From: Erythrophleum ivorense
Lineage: Eukaryota > Streptophyta > Magnoliopsida > Fabales > Fabaceae
NCBI GenBank assembly: GCA_026724425.1
Contig: JAIUCV010000022.1
Coordinates: forward strand, 9,144,637 to 9,208,636
Length of the DNA stretch: 64,000 bases
Direction of reading: 5' to 3'
The notes beneath the pieces are model-generated. The model did no database searches. It was not told the DNA's origin and worked only from the letters and a program-made list of their open reading frames with translations. The position numbers and the translations under genes were made by a program. The stretch's first letter is position 1. Each line of letters opens with the position of its first letter. Positions 1 through 12,885 of the stretch are shown one piece after another.

Positions 1-3000
1 TTACACGGGTTTTGCTGCCAGATTTTTTGTGCCAATTTTGAAAAATCATAACTAAATCTGAAAAAGTTAAAATGCACACTATACCATTATGGAAAGCTAC
101 AAATGTTAAATTTATTCTAAAAATAAGTCCAAACCAAAACAAGAACTTCTAGCTAGTATAAATTGATAGAATAGTACCAAAGGTACTATTGCATTACTGG
201 TACTGATTCTGAATTTCAAAAATTCATATCTCTCTGTTTAGACATCCAATTAGGGTAATTTCAGTGGCCATAGAAAGCTTATCATGTCTAGTTTATGTTT
301 GTGAAATTGAATGAGCATTAGACACCATTTGGCCTTTAAATGATATAGGAGAAGAAATTAACCGTATAAACAGTACCCATATTAGAACAACAGAAATTTG
401 ACAACTTTGAAAATTCATAAATAATTCCACAGAGCTCCAAATAATCTAGTATTTAGCTTTTTAACAAGCTCTAGATGAGATCTATATGCATGCCAAATTT
501 CATTAGAAAATTCATTCATTTAGTCAGATCTTGATATAGGGTTATAATTTGGTCATTTTTGTGCTTCTTAAGGGTCACAGAGGGTCCAATTTGGCTTTTA
601 AGACTTCCAAAGCCACTTGAAACACGTGGAAAAGCATCAAAATAGCCTATTAAACATGTCTCAAAGGTTCAAAAACCCATATCTCATAAACTCACTCTCC
701 CACTTGATGATATATGCAAGAACATACAAGCTCTACCTTGCCATTCAATGTCAAAAACATGCTATATCATTCCAATAGTGTCAATTCTCATATATACATC
801 ACATATCTATATATTTATATATGTTCAAAAGGTTATACATCATACACATAATTGGATTACATCTTGTGACAACAAAGTGGTTACAAAAGAGCAAAATAAT
901 ACATTTCCTTGTTATTCTCTCATCTTCCAACTTGGTGGCTCCCATTTCCTTACTCACTTGGTTCACCTAGACATGTTAGGTAATGGGGAGGAAAAGATGA
1001 AATTTTAGGAATCCCAATAGCTCTTCTCCCTTTCAAGAACACATAAAGGATACAAATTTCAAGTCTAATAATGCATGCATGGCTATTTTGAAATGCATAA
1101 ACATACATGGAACATTTATTGCATTCAAGAAGTCACATATAACATACATAGGCTTGCTAAGATAATGGTTTAGCCTCACCCATTCTCTTTGAGATTTTGG
1201 ACTTGCCTCACCTATTTTCTTAAGGGATTTTTGACTAAGCCTCACTCTTTTAGAGACTTTTGGCTTTGTCTCATATATTCTTAGAGACTTTTGGCTCATT
1301 CTCACCTTAACTAAGGGACTTTTGGATTCACCACACTCAAGCAAGCCATTCATGTTCATAAAACATCATTCAAGTGCATAAACAAAGCATCATGGTATCA
1401 TGGCATATAAATATATGCTAGAAACATCTTTCATGGCTTAAGCATACACATAAACATTCAAAGACAAGAAAAACATCTAATCATGCATGAAAGAAAGAAG
1501 AGAAAGTTACCTTGTACATAAGAACGCACTTTCTTCCTTGGAAAATCTTCCTCTCCCTCGGCCACACACTCACAAGGATGTGAGACTTGATTCTTTTGGC
1601 CTAGACATATCACATGGAAGCCAATTACACTATTGGAACAATTTCTAAAGCTACATATGCACTTGAAAAGCTAGATTACTTCTAAGGTTCAATTATGGTT
1701 CTATAATGCACCCAATGAAGCAACACCAAAAATACAAGATCTTGGCTCCATTCTTTCCTCTCATCTAGGATTCTTGACTCCATTTAAACCTCTTGGAGCC
1801 ATCACACAATTAATTTGAGGAGCCTAGCTATATGTTGCTTCTTTAAGCCATAATATGGAAGCTATACCTCCATCTCACTTTCTAGCTTCCTAAATTTTTT
1901 CCAAGGCTTCCTCTCATGCTCTCCCATCATATATGATACAAAACTAAGCTTGGAAGAAATTAAAACACTCTCTAGGTGCATGAACCCTCCTTGGCTAAGG
2001 CTATGCCTCCTTTAGACACCAATGGAGTTATTTTAATTTCTTTGATGGAAGATGCATGTAGGAGGATTCCTTGATGTCTTAGGAACTCATATGAACTTTT
2101 AAACATCTTAATTTATGGCTAGAACTCATTTTACAAACCAAGGTGCAACTAAAACCCTAGGTTATGTATCTTGGAAAATCATGGTTCTTTCTTTGTTTCT
2201 TTTGCATATTCTTATTTCCCATACTCTAATTCCTAAGATTCATCCTTGGTTTGGTTCAAAATTCAATCCCTCTTAGCTGTTCATACATGGGGCGAAACAC
2301 ACAAGAAGAAGAACAAGGAAGGAGAAGCATGGAAACTACCAAACTACCTTAATTTCCTAGCTTCCTTTGGATGCTTCTTCTTTTGCTTGGATTTTTCACT
2401 CTAATTTTGAATTTCTCTCCTCTAGTCTAACCTTAAAATAGCACCAAAAACTTCAATAAAACTATAGAAAGAAGGAGGAGATTAAGTTTACTAAAGAGAA
2501 GATTAGGAAATTCTATGAAAATCATACATTTCTTGCCTTATTTTTTCTCTTCCTCTTCCTCTTCCCTTCTCTTGTACACCTTTCTCCCTTGGTCTCATTT
2601 CTATTTTAGGGCAGAAAGAAAGTCAGCCAAATGAGAAGAAGAATGGGGCACCTCACTTAAATAGGAAAGGTTAAAAGTTGTTTCAAGAAAATTTCATTTA
2701 TGTCCTATCTTTTTGGCATTTTCGTTTCTAGTTCGTTTTAGCTCTTTTTTGAGAACCATCTTCTCTATCATAAAATTTAGGTTCTCTAACTTAGAAAATA
2801 CTTTTGGAATAACTCAATTTGGAGTTAAAATCTTCTCGAACGAAAGGGTCAAAATTTGGGTCAATCGTTGTTAGAAAACGTACATCAGAAGGGTTTTAAC
2901 TGTCTTGAGGCTTTCCATAGTTTTCAGAGCCTCTAAGAACCCTGAAGAGCTCAAATTTTCTATTTAAAAATTTCTCTTGTGAGTATTTTAAAAATTACAC

Positions 3001-3215
3001 GAAATTACAAAAATGCCATTACGTTACATAACAATTTCATTAAATTCCGTCTGGTTATTTTGGCTTTTGTTTCAGGGCACCTATGGCCTCCTATTTTCAT
3101 TATTTAAGGTCTAGATCATTATTCTAATTTTTCTGGACCTTAACCAATTCATTTTAGAAAATTTACTTTTGAAACGTATTCATTTTTGTCATTTTTACGA
3201 AAACTGGACATTACA
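1..3215 (-). mobile_element. Family B LTR copy B1, cut by the window edge
   Basis: Long LTR ending in ATTACA at 3215; its other end lies before base 1. It is collinear with the other B copies: opening block (about 1-700), a block near 900-1020, a 31-bp minisatellite (about 1171-1341), pyrimidine-rich tracts (about 2520-2600) and the conserved upstream block (about 2760-2960). Family B reading direction is inferred from B3/B4, so this copy reads on the minus strand. Small open frames here are not shared in frame between copies. The base after the LTR begins GGAAA, but the partner duplication is outside the window. Confidence 0.8.
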
Positions 3216-3990
3216 GGAAACATTGTATAATTTTAAGTTTTTGGAATCTTCTATTTATTAACATTCTTAACCATCCTCATGGTCATAAATAACTTTTAGC
3301 AGCGAAAGTTGTTGTCATTAAAAGTACCACTTTGCCATATAATGTTTTTACATGGATTTTTATCATTCCATTCTCAAATTCATGCTAAACCAATTTGTTA
3401 CAATCCATATAACATCTAAATAAGAATCAAATAAATAGAATAAGCCAAATGTGCATTTTGACCATTTGAACACCTAATTTAATCCAAATTTTAAAAATTC
3501 ATAACTTGAACTATATAACTTTGATTAACACAAATTAGGTATTCTTACAAAACTTGTAATGAGAGATATTTGTTGTAAAAATTTTAGATCAAAATGAGCC
3601 CATTTATTCCCTCAAAAAGCACAAAATCCAAGACAAACCATATGAACAGTACACTGCATAATTTTGCATAATTTAACTAGATTCAAAAATTCATAAGATA
3701 TTTTATAGAATTCCAAAAATTGTGATCTTTGGCTCTATAGAAAGCTCTTAATATCCTTTAATTGTCTGTCAAATTTCAATCCAAGACTTACTTATTTGTT
3801 CTATCAAAGGGTTAAAGGATATTTTATGGCTCAAATAGACTAAATTTTAGTTCCAAATGATACTAAATGAGCTCTAAAATGTCATTTTTTTCTTTTGAGC
3901 AAGTTTCAATCCACAAGTACATCATGTTTGGTTGCTCCAACATGTCATAGTTGGCATACAACTTAAAATCACCTTTTCACATGCAAGAAT
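3216..3990 (-). mobile_element. Family B LTR copy B3, segment 1
   Basis: From about 3480 this aligns by eye with the opening part of other B LTRs (compare 36650-36820, including the stretch near 3636 matching 36805). It is strongly diverged. The first ~265 bp (3216-3480) show no match I can be sure of and may be divergent B3 sequence or host DNA. B3 resumes after B2 at 7678, and again after A1. Confidence 0.55.
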
Positions 3991-6900
3991 TGTAATATCT
4001 AGTTGTTTGAAAGTATAAGAAAACGTGAGAAACGCAATATACAGTTTTTCTGTAAACATATGAAATTCACCAGATATAAAGAAAAGTCCCTCAAATAGAG
4101 TGATTTGAGGTCCAATAAAATTAGAACAATATTCTAGACCTCAAATAATGAATTTAAGAAGCAAAAGGTGCCCTGAAACCGGAGTAAAAATAGTCAAACA
4201 GAATTTAACGAAAATGCAACGAAATGTAGTGATATTTTTGTAATTTTGAGTACTTTTTGGAAAACTCTTAGGGAGGCTTTTTAAATGAAAAATTTGAGTT
4301 TTTTGAGGTTCTCAAAGGCCCTGAAAACCATGAGAAGTCCTGGGACAGTTAAAACGCCTCTGGTATACTTTTTCTAATGTTAGTTGACCCAAACTTTGAT
4401 CGATTCGTTCAGGAAAGTTTTAATTTTAATTGGAGTGATTCCAAAGGCATTTTATAAGATTAAGGACCTAAATTTTATGATGAAAAAGATGGTTCTAAAA
4501 AAAGGAGCTAAAACAAATCTAAAACAAAAATGCCACGAACACAGGATGTAAACGTCATTTTTAGAACAATTGTTTCTAAAAACTTCCTTTATAAAAACGT
4601 CCCCACTTTTGCCCCACTCCTTATGACTGACTTCTCTAGGCTAAAACAAAACCAAAGGCAAATGAGAATGGCGCACAAGATGGAGGGAAGAAGGAGGAGA
4701 GAAACCTAGCAAAAAGTATAAGAATTTCATGGTTTTTCATGCTTTCTCCTTTGCAAATCTTCTTTTCCTCTTTCTCCTCTTTCTTTCTATGGATTTATTA
4801 AATTTTTTGGGTCTGTTGAGCTTAGACCATAAGGGGAAATTTCAAAATTGAGGAAGAGAGCCAAAGGAAAGGGAAGAGTATTCAAGAAAAGCTTGAATTT
4901 AAGGTAAAAATCCTTAGTTCCATGCCTTTTTTTCCTTGTTTCTCTTCTTATGCATTTCATCCTACATATGGCCAGCCAAGGGTAGAGTGTTTTTGGATAG
5001 AACCAAGAATGAATCTTAGGAATTAAGGTGTGGGAATTAAGAATATATAAAGAGAACAAAGTAAGAACCATGAAATTGTAAGATAGAAAAGCTAGGGATT
5101 TGTGTGTGCCACTTAAATTCTGATTTTGTACAGGAGTCCCTAGGCTAAAGTAAGCATTTGTATGAGCTCCTAAGATCCTTAGAGAGCTTCTCACATGCAT
5201 TTCCTATCAAGGAAAGCAAGACAACCTCCATTGGTGCCAAGGTGAGCATAGGCTCAGCCAAGGCGAGAAGAAGCACCAAGGGAGTGTTTTAATTTCTTTC
5301 AAGCTTAGTTTTATATCATACATGATGGGAGAGTGTGAGAGGAAGCCATGGAAAAATTTTAGAAGTCATGGATAGTGAGATGGTATCATAGGTTCCATAT
5401 TATGGCTTAAAGAAGCAACACCTAGTTAAGCTCCTTAAATTAATTGTGTGATGGCTCTAAGAGGCTTAAAAGGAGTCAAAAATCATAAATGGATGGAAAG
5501 AATGGGGCCAAGATGATGTTTTTCTAAGGTTGCTTCATTAAGTGCATTATGGAACCATAAATGAGACATAATCACCACCTAGTCTTTGAAATGATGTGTA
5601 ACTTTAGAATTTGTTTCAAGAGTGTAATTGGCTTCCATATTATATGTCTAGGCCAAATGAACCAAATCTCACCTTCTTGTGTGTGTGTGGCTGAGGCAGA
5701 GGAAGTATTCTTAAAGGGAAAAGTGTGCATTTGTAATAAAGGTAGCTTTCTCTTCTTTCTCTCATACATGAGTAGATGTTCATCTTGTCTTTGAATGTGT
5801 GTATGTATGTTTGGAGCTACGAAAAATGTTTTAGCAAGTGTTCAAATGCCATGGTACCGTGATGTTATGTTATGCCTTCAAATGATGCTTTGTGTAATTG
5901 CTTTGGTTTGCTTGAGTGTGATGAAGCCAAGAACCTCTTAGCCATGGTGAGGATGAGCCAAGAACCCTCAAGAATGGTTGAGACAAAGCCAAGAGTCTCC
6001 CAAGAGTAAGGTTCAGTTAGAAGCCTTTAAGAAAAAGGGTGAGGCAAGTCCAAAATCTTTGAAGAGAATGGGTGAGGCTAAACCACTTGTTTGGCAAGCC
6101 TATGTATGTTTTGTATGTTTCATGAATGATTATGAAAGCCATGATATCCATGCATGCATTTTTAGACTTAGATTTGCATTATTTATGTGTGATTGAAAAG
6201 GGAGAAGAGCTATTAAGATTCCATGAATCTCACTCCCTTCCCTCTCTTATCTCATATGGTTTAGGTGGAACTCAAGAGCCAAGGAATGGAGGCAATGAAG
6301 CATGAATAACATTGTTTTGACAATGATGTAGCTTATGTAATCTTAAAGTGTGTAGAAATATCAAAATACTCATGTACATATTATTTTTGAGTTGTAGACC
6401 AATGAGAAAATGTAATAGCATGTATGAATGATGTATGAACCACTTTTGGTACAAAGTCAATGGAAATGTGAGATTTCGTTACTTGATGGATTTCATTTGC
6501 TAGTATATTCATGGAGGTGGGATAGCTAAAATGAAATGCATGGTGTTTTGGACCTCTTAAGCAATTCATATATGTTGTAATTATGCTTTCAAATTTGCCC
6601 AAGAGGTGCTAAAACCTAAAGAAGGCCATTTGGACCAAGTTGGTGCTTTATAAGATGCAAAAATGACTATAATGGGGAGTAATGGTACAATCTACCCAAA
6701 TAAGCTCTTCTTGGTCTAAAATTTGGCATGCATCTAGATCTTGTTGAGAGATTTTTGGGAAGCTAAAGTGAATAATATTTGGAGTACTATAGAATTTTTG
6801 GTGAATTTTTAAAGTTGAAAAATTTTCTGATTTTGGCATTGGTACTATTCATGTGGTATAAAAATAGATCTTTATCATTCATGGGGAAAATAATGTCCAA

Positions 6901-7672
6901 TTGCTGTAAAATTTTATAAAGAGAAACTAGACCTTCCTAGTGACATGTGTCAACTAAAAACACCTTATTTAGATGTCTAGAGAGGGAGATATGAAATTTT
7001 GAAGTTTCTATTTTGTTCTAGATGCATAGTTAGACCTCTATCACTCTTCTATCAATTTTTAGGGTTTGAATGCTCTTAGATTTATCTAAAACTATTTTTT
7101 TCCTCTAGATAACATCTTTATCTTTCCAAATTGATACAATTTGCACAAATGGGATTTTTTTGGAATTAATTGTGTATTTTCAAGGTTCATATTAGTAAGC
7201 TATATTAGTAATACTGGATAGTCCAACCTTTGTGCCTTTTCTGTTATCAAACATGGTCTAGATGAAGTTTTCAGGGCTTGGAATTATTTTTAGTGTAAGA
7301 ATATCTAGAGCTTTCCAAAAAGCTATGGGTTGCTTGATTTTGATTTTTTGATATTTAGTTATGATTTTTCAAAGTTTATGATAGAAAGTTGGACCATGAA
7401 CCCAATGCTTCACTTGTAAAAATTGTGTAAATGTCCCATGAGCTCGAGTTTCTAGCCACTTTTTGAGATGGTTTTGAATTGTATTTGTGTATTTAAATAT
7501 CAAAATGAGATGGATGAGTTCATATAGTCCACAGGACTTGAAACGAAAAATTTATCTATGATGTAACACAATTTAATACAATATTTTTAATGGCTTTCTT
7601 TGAAGTTCTTGTATTATGTATGGAAGGAGCCTAGAAATAACTTGAGATGAGCTAAAGAATTATGGTGTTACA
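3991..7672 (+). mobile_element. Solo LTR, family B copy B2 (3682 bp)
   Basis: A full LTR, TGTAATATC at 3991 to GTGTTACA at 7672, in the opposite orientation to B1 and B3. The flanks AGAAT (3986-3990) and AAAAT (7673-7677) look like a 5-bp target duplication with one change. The order of blocks is the reverse of B1: conserved upstream block about 4300-4480, TATA box 4588-4597, minisatellite about 5920-6084. No internal retrotransposon sequence is attached, so it is best read as a solo LTR left by LTR-LTR recombination. Confidence 0.85.
4588..4597 (+). promoter_or_regulatory. Candidate TATA box of the family B LTR (B2)
   Basis: TTTATAAAAA lies about 600 bp from the LTR start. Matching positions in B5 (CTTATATAAC, 29551-29560) and B9 (TCTATAAG, near 52991) hold TATA-like boxes 540-555 bp from their starts, followed by similar sequence. 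The conserved position supports this as the core promoter and fixes the LTR reading direction. Confidence 0.5.
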
Positions 7673-7677
7673 AAAAT

Positions 7678-8747
7678 ACATACATACATATAAGAACTCA
7701 AGGTATGAAATTGCATTGTATCATGTATTACATACCATAAAGGGTTTCTAAAACATAGTCTAGCACTTTTGAATATGTTTGCATTTCCATACATCAAGAT
7801 ATATAGAACATATTCATATATAAATAATATTGCTTAATTTACATTCCATTGTCAAAGTGGCTCTTTCTAGGTCCTTTATTCATCATTCTTGCTTCCTTGA
7901 AAGCCACATAGCCATGATTAGTAAAGATAGGAGAAAAGAGATTTAAAGAATCTTAATAGCTAATTCAACATCCAAGCATACATATATAGTTCACCTAAGC
8001 TCAAGAATGTAAGTATGCATGTCATACAATCATAATAAAACCATATTCATGTTTTAGAGATTCCATGGCTCCATTAAGAACAATTTCATACTCTAAGAAC
8101 TTTTGATTTAACCTTACCCCACAATTAGGAACTTGTAGTTTATCCTTACCCTTATTTAGAGACTTTTGACTTACCCTTACCCACAATTAGGACTTTTGGC
8201 CTAGTCTCACCCATTACCAAGGGACTTCTAGCTTCACCTCATCTATTACTAAAGGTCTATTGGCACAACCTCACCCATCAAGAGTCAATTCAATCCAAAT
8301 GCAGATGAATGTCATGCAATTGCATATGAAGCAATCAATAATACACATAATTTGCAATCATTACATATAAATAATTCAAGACACTTAAGCAAATCAAGCA
8401 TACATACACAATAATGGAGGAAAAGTTATCTTGACACAATATTCCACGTAGTTCCACTTGGTTTCTCTTTCTTGTTCCATAACTCTACACCTACACTTGA
8501 ATGCAACTTTACTTGTTTAGCCTAGACACATTAAATGAAGCACAAAATCAACAATGGAATCATGATTACACTCATATTAGCCTTATGCATATCAATTAGG
8601 ATTTAGGTGTACTTATGGCCTATTTAAATACCTTATGAAGTAATTTTCATAATTCAACTTCTTGGCTTTAAAATTTCATTTAATATAAGCTATATAATCA
8701 TAATAGAACTCATTAAAGCCTTCACATGAGTGATTTAAGAAGCCTAA
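7678..8747 (-). mobile_element. Family B LTR copy B3, segment 2
   Basis: Continuation of B3 after the B2 insertion. It contains a block near 7860-7980 matching 37350-37460 in B7 and a diverged minisatellite (about 8095-8285). The segment ends with CCTAA (8743-8747), the target site of A1. No gene is visible. Confidence 0.7.
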
Positions 8748-9045
8748 TGTAACACCCCATAATTAATTAAGGTGTTAATCACGGATTAGATTAATTAGGA
8801 ATAATTAATATGGGTTGAGATTTAATTGAGATAGAAATCCTATCTAGGCTTAAATTAATAGATCATGATAAGAGGCTAATGGAGGCCCAATGGGTTAGGT
8901 GCAGACCCAATCCAATTTAGTGTGATGGAGGCCCAAAATCCACCTTGTATAGACTCTTCTAAGTGGGTCCAATAACCCTTGTGCAGACCCACATTCTTGA
9001 GCTCTTCAAACTTGGCCCAAACTTAATTAAACTTCAGCAACCCAA

Positions 9046-9053
9046 TGTATAAG
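9046..9053 (+). promoter_or_regulatory. Candidate TATA box of family A LTR
   Basis: TGTATAAG about 300 bp downstream of the LTR start, repeated in the 3' LTR near 16590. Only position and composition support it. Confidence 0.4.
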
Positions 9054-10883
9054 AGCTAGCCCAACACAATTCTACAGCCCAACACTTTAAAAAAAAACTG
9101 GCCCAACAAGCAAAAACCTGAAGCCCATTAAGAGATGGATCTTAGAGCAACCCATGACCCACATTTGACCCAACTTAAACCCAACTAAAACCCTAATACA
9201 CCAACCTCTCCCTCACACTTGCTGAAACACAAAACACAAAGAGAAAATTCGAAGCTTGGAGAGGAGGCTAGGGTTGGGGGCACTAATTCTGCATTTTCTC
9301 ACATTTAGAGCAAGATTTAGCCAATGTAATAGTTATACAACTTAATCCCCTCATCTTCCTCTTTAATTTGGTCCGATTAATTTTTCATTTGGAGCATTTT
9401 CACTCTATCAAAAATCTGAAATGTGGGAATTTGGGAATTTTCTTGGTGAAATTCGTAGGTTGAGGTTAGGGCTGACCTTGGGTGAGTTTAAACCCTCCAT
9501 TATGATGCTTCAATTGTTAATTTGAGACCCCCATAGCTGATTTATAAAATGGGTATTAATTATGTACGAATTTGCTTAGGATTTTAGGTGGAATATTGAG
9601 TTTTCTGGTGGAAGACAATTTAATCCGAATTTGGGACTTATAGTGGCTGAGTAAGTGATTCTTAGGTAGTCATTAGCATCTTAAATTCTTTGGGTATTGA
9701 TTGTAACTGTTAATGATGAATTAGAGTAGTAATTCTATGATGCTATGGTTATAGGAGGATTTCTGCACCATTGGTGATTGTTGCAAGTGTCTACAAGTGA
9801 GGTAACCGGGTTATATCAATTCCATGTATATATTTGATTTAATTTCATATGTTGCTATATATGAATGATTTAAAATGTTGAATGAATTGGTTGGCTATCT
9901 GTTGAATTGTGATTGGACCTTGTGAGTCCATGGTGGAGCTGTGGTGCGGTTGCCACCCGTGCATGTGCTTCAATCGAGCACCGGGTTATGATCAAACCCA
10001 GATGCACTGAGCCCCGGTTGTGCTCAATAGGGAGTAGGTGCCGTGGACGGGCCTCTCCCGGTGTTAATGGCCTTTAACATGTAATAATATGATTGCTAAT
10101 ATGGGATAGTAATCATGATACCCTAATTATTTCATTTGCTGATATGATGGATATGATTCTGATGTTGATTTTGATTCATGGTTATATGCTAATTAAATTG
10201 GATATATGATGGAATTGCCTTGGTTACTGAGATTTATATCTCACCCCGTTTTATGGGATTAATATTTCAGGTGAAAGTTCCTAGGGTAAGGATAAGGGTA
10301 AGCAAGTGGATGAACATCCATGAGCTGAGGCCGGGTGTGGGCAGCTACACTTGGTCTGAGTAGAATAGGGTAGATGCAATTTTGTTATTAGTTTACATAG
10401 CATCATCATGTAATCATGTTGCCAAGGGTAGGCATTTATATTTTGTTTGATTGAAATGTAACCGTTAAGGATTCAAGTCTCATTATAGTTGAATATTAAT
10501 GTATGAACTTATAGCATTATATATTTGTAGTTTTGCTGAAATTGTGATATGGATCACTATATGGGAATCATAGTCATATGATGCCTTGGATGTAAGCTAT
10601 TGTTGAATGGAATCTCTATGGAATTTGCATGGGATGTAAATTACTGCTAATGCATGTGATCTTGCTTTCATATATTCTTGAATTTGCTGATATGAGCTAG
10701 TGGAACAAGTAGGAAGTAGTGTTTAAGTTTTGCAATGGTAATGGATGGATTGATGGGTAAATATGGTAGATAAACACCATTAAGACCACATAAAATAAGG
10801 GTAGGTAGACCTAGAGTGTTTCTAATATGAGATTTGGAGTGTAGAGGGCGAAATTTGGGTAATATGGTCATAGGAGGGAGTTC

Positions 10884-11186
10884 CGCCACGGCTAAAAATG
10901 CTTCGCCGCGGCTAAAGGAGAGACAGAGCCGAAGGGTGCCGTGGCATAACCAATCCCGCCGCGGTGCAAAGTGAAAAAAAATCGCCCAGGAGGGTAACAG
11001 AACCAAAACTCGCCGCGGCGCGTTATTTCCTGCCGCGGCGCGAGTTGAGAAAATTAAATAAGGGTTGGACAGAAGCAAAACTCACCGCAGCGCGAATATA
11101 TTACGCCGAGGTGAGAATCTTGGGAGTTGAGAACAGTAGTTCCAGGAAGTATTTCCGCCGCGGCGCCACATAAGTTGGCCGCGGCG
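10884..11186 (+). repeat. Array of paired GC-rich palindromic boxes in the A1 5' LTR
   Basis: Ten variants of CGCCGCGGCG start at 10884, 10904, 10937, 10957, 11011, 11031, 11083, 11104, 11156 and 11177. They form five pairs with 20-21 bp inside each pair and 53, 74, 72 and 73 bp between pairs. The surroundings are AT-rich, so the boxes stand out. Decayed versions occupy about 18399-18706, 23569-23995, 38298-38745 and 45510-45962. Confidence 0.85.
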
Positions 11187-11475
11187 AGATTTGTGAAACT
11201 TGTCCATGGTAAGAGATGATATAGGAGCACTTGTGGAAGGTTATTGGGTATTGAAACTGATGAATGGTTGTATCATAAACCCTTTATGGTAGTAGGATTT
11301 ATTTTATGCAAATTTTAATTTGTGTGGTGGTATGGTGACGACCCTAACATCAAGGTTTAAATTTTTCTCATATTTTCACAATGTGATGGATTGTAACCAC
11401 TCAAACCTTGATAATTAATTATTAATCGTACATTTAACCATAATTACAGTGATTAGAAGGTAGGATTATCACAGT

Positions 11476-11487
11476 TGGTATCAAAGC
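11476..11487 (+). other. Primer-binding site of A1 (initiator Met tRNA type)
   Basis: TGGTATCAAAGC begins two bases after the 5' LTR. It differs by one base from TGGTATCAGAGC, the usual plant initiator-Met tRNA primer site. Similar sites occur on the minus strand at 21784-21803 and 45173-45193. Confidence 0.9.
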
Positions 11488-11698
11488 AATGGTTCAGGCA
11501 AATATGTTTGATTTACTGCTTTGTGGTTAGAAAACTTGGCAATCATGATGCATGCATGATAGGGATAGGAACATTGTGACCTGGTGATAACCCTCATACT
11601 TATATATATACCTACCATGGGGGGAGTTGTGTTTTGTTGCCTTGGACTGTAGTTAATGGGAGATGCTTGTGGTTGTGCTTGTGGCATTACAGAACTAG

Positions 11699-12880
11699 AT
11701 GGCTACTCGTAGAGAAACAACTGAGATGTTAAGAGAGATGTAAGAGGCCATGGCTGCAATGGCCAACCGAATGAGAGAACAAGCTGAGGCCCATGAGACT
11801 ACGGTTAGGGCAATGACTGACCGGCTTCAAGAGCAAGCCGAGGCTCATGCAGCAACTGTGCAAGTGCTACAACAGCTACATGAAAGTATGAATAAGCAGA
11901 ATGAGGAGGTGCCAATGGAGAACCGTGTAGGGGCTGGTCATAACCCTGGTGTGGGACACCAAAGGGAGGATAGTGACCTCTCTATTGCATTAGCCAAATT
12001 CAGAAAAGTTGATCCTCCATCGTTTTTGGGGGAGTTAGATATTGAGAAAGCCGAGAGATGGTTGATGCAATTAGAGAAAATCTTTGAGGTTATGATCTGC
12101 ACTACAGAACAAAAGGCAAGGTTAGCCATTTACAAGTTAAAGGGTGAGGCTGAACATTGGTGGAGGAATGCCTCCAGATTGTTGGTTGCAAGAAAGATAC
12201 CCTTGACCTGGGAAAGTTTTCAAACGGCTTTTGAGAACAAATATTTCCCATCGTCGGTGAAGGCGGACAAGGAAGCCGAGTTTAACTTCCTTGAGCAAGG
12301 AGACATGAATGTAGACCAATATGCAGCTAAATTCATCCAATTGTCTCGCTTCTTCTCTTATTTGAAGCGTTTTGATGATGAGCCATGGAAGGCTGAAAAG
12401 TTTGAAAGAGGCTTAAGGCCAGAGATTAAGGATAAGATTGTATCTCTACAGATCCGTAATTTTAATGAATTGGTGGAGAAGTGTAGAGTGACGGAAAGGG
12501 CTATGATGGAGAGTGAGGCCAAGCGGAAGAAGACCTTGGAAGGTAAACGTGACCGAGGCATGGAGCCCTTTAGGGGCGGAAGCAAGAAAGGAGCCAGTAG
12601 TGGAAGTGGCTCTTGGGGAAGGAGACCACCCCCAAGGAATGTCCCTCAAAGAAAAAGCATGGGACCACCAAGGAGTGCAATGAGTGCCCCACCTGCTTGT
12701 GCCAAGTGTGGGAAGAACCATGGGAATGGGCCATGCCCAGTGTGCTATAATTGTGGGAAGCTGGACACTATGCACGAACTTGCACGGTGTCACGGGAGTC
12801 GGCCTCATCGGTTAAGCCACCTATCCAAGGAAGGGTGTTTGCACTTACGCAGCAAGAGGCTAGTAGATCCCCTAGTTTGA
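11699..12880 (+). pseudogene. gag: gag of A1, broken
   Basis: Gag forms the virus-like particle and packages the RNA. The likely original start is ATG at 11699, but a TAA at 11741-11743 ends that frame after 14 codons; the open part resumes at 11750 in the same frame. Visible parts, in order: a charged helical N-terminus with heptad-like MREQAEAH repeats, a capsid-type core around PPSFLGELDIEKAERWLMQLE and AEHWWRNAS, a basic linker (KRKK...GKRDRG), and the Cys/His region. An upstream CxxCGKxH...C knuckle is followed by the start of a CCHC knuckle (CYNCGK). A one-base deletion at about 12763, judged against the copy at 28400-29008, then shifts the frame and destroys the knuckle, leaving an unrelated tail to the stop at 12878-12880. 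The double knuckle is typical of plant gypsy Gag (known). Confidence 0.9.
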
Positions 12881-12885
12881 TCTGA

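Larger units (their letters stand above)
8748..11473 (+). repeat. 5' LTR of A1
   Basis: A 2726-bp LTR. A TATA-like box TGTATAAG lies at 9046-9053, about 300 bp in. A GC-rich block (about 9930-10075) is conserved in all A LTRs. An inverted repeat with stem TGAGAT/ATCTCA is at 10228-10243. An array of ten GC-rich palindromic boxes lies at 10884-11186. The LTR ends TATCACA at 11473. Confidence 0.95.

Noticed and set aside
748..1008. 86-codon open frame as a host gene
   Set aside because: Inside LTR B1, no domain, not kept in sister copies.
1033..1359. Repeat protein suggested by SQKSLR-like motifs (also at 62266-62484 and 5978-6196)
   Set aside because: It is the 31-bp LTR minisatellite; the period is not a multiple of three and the frame breaks between copies.
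4787..5200. 137-codon minus-strand open frame as a gene
   Set aside because: Antisense within LTR B2; the matching region of other B copies is not open in that frame.
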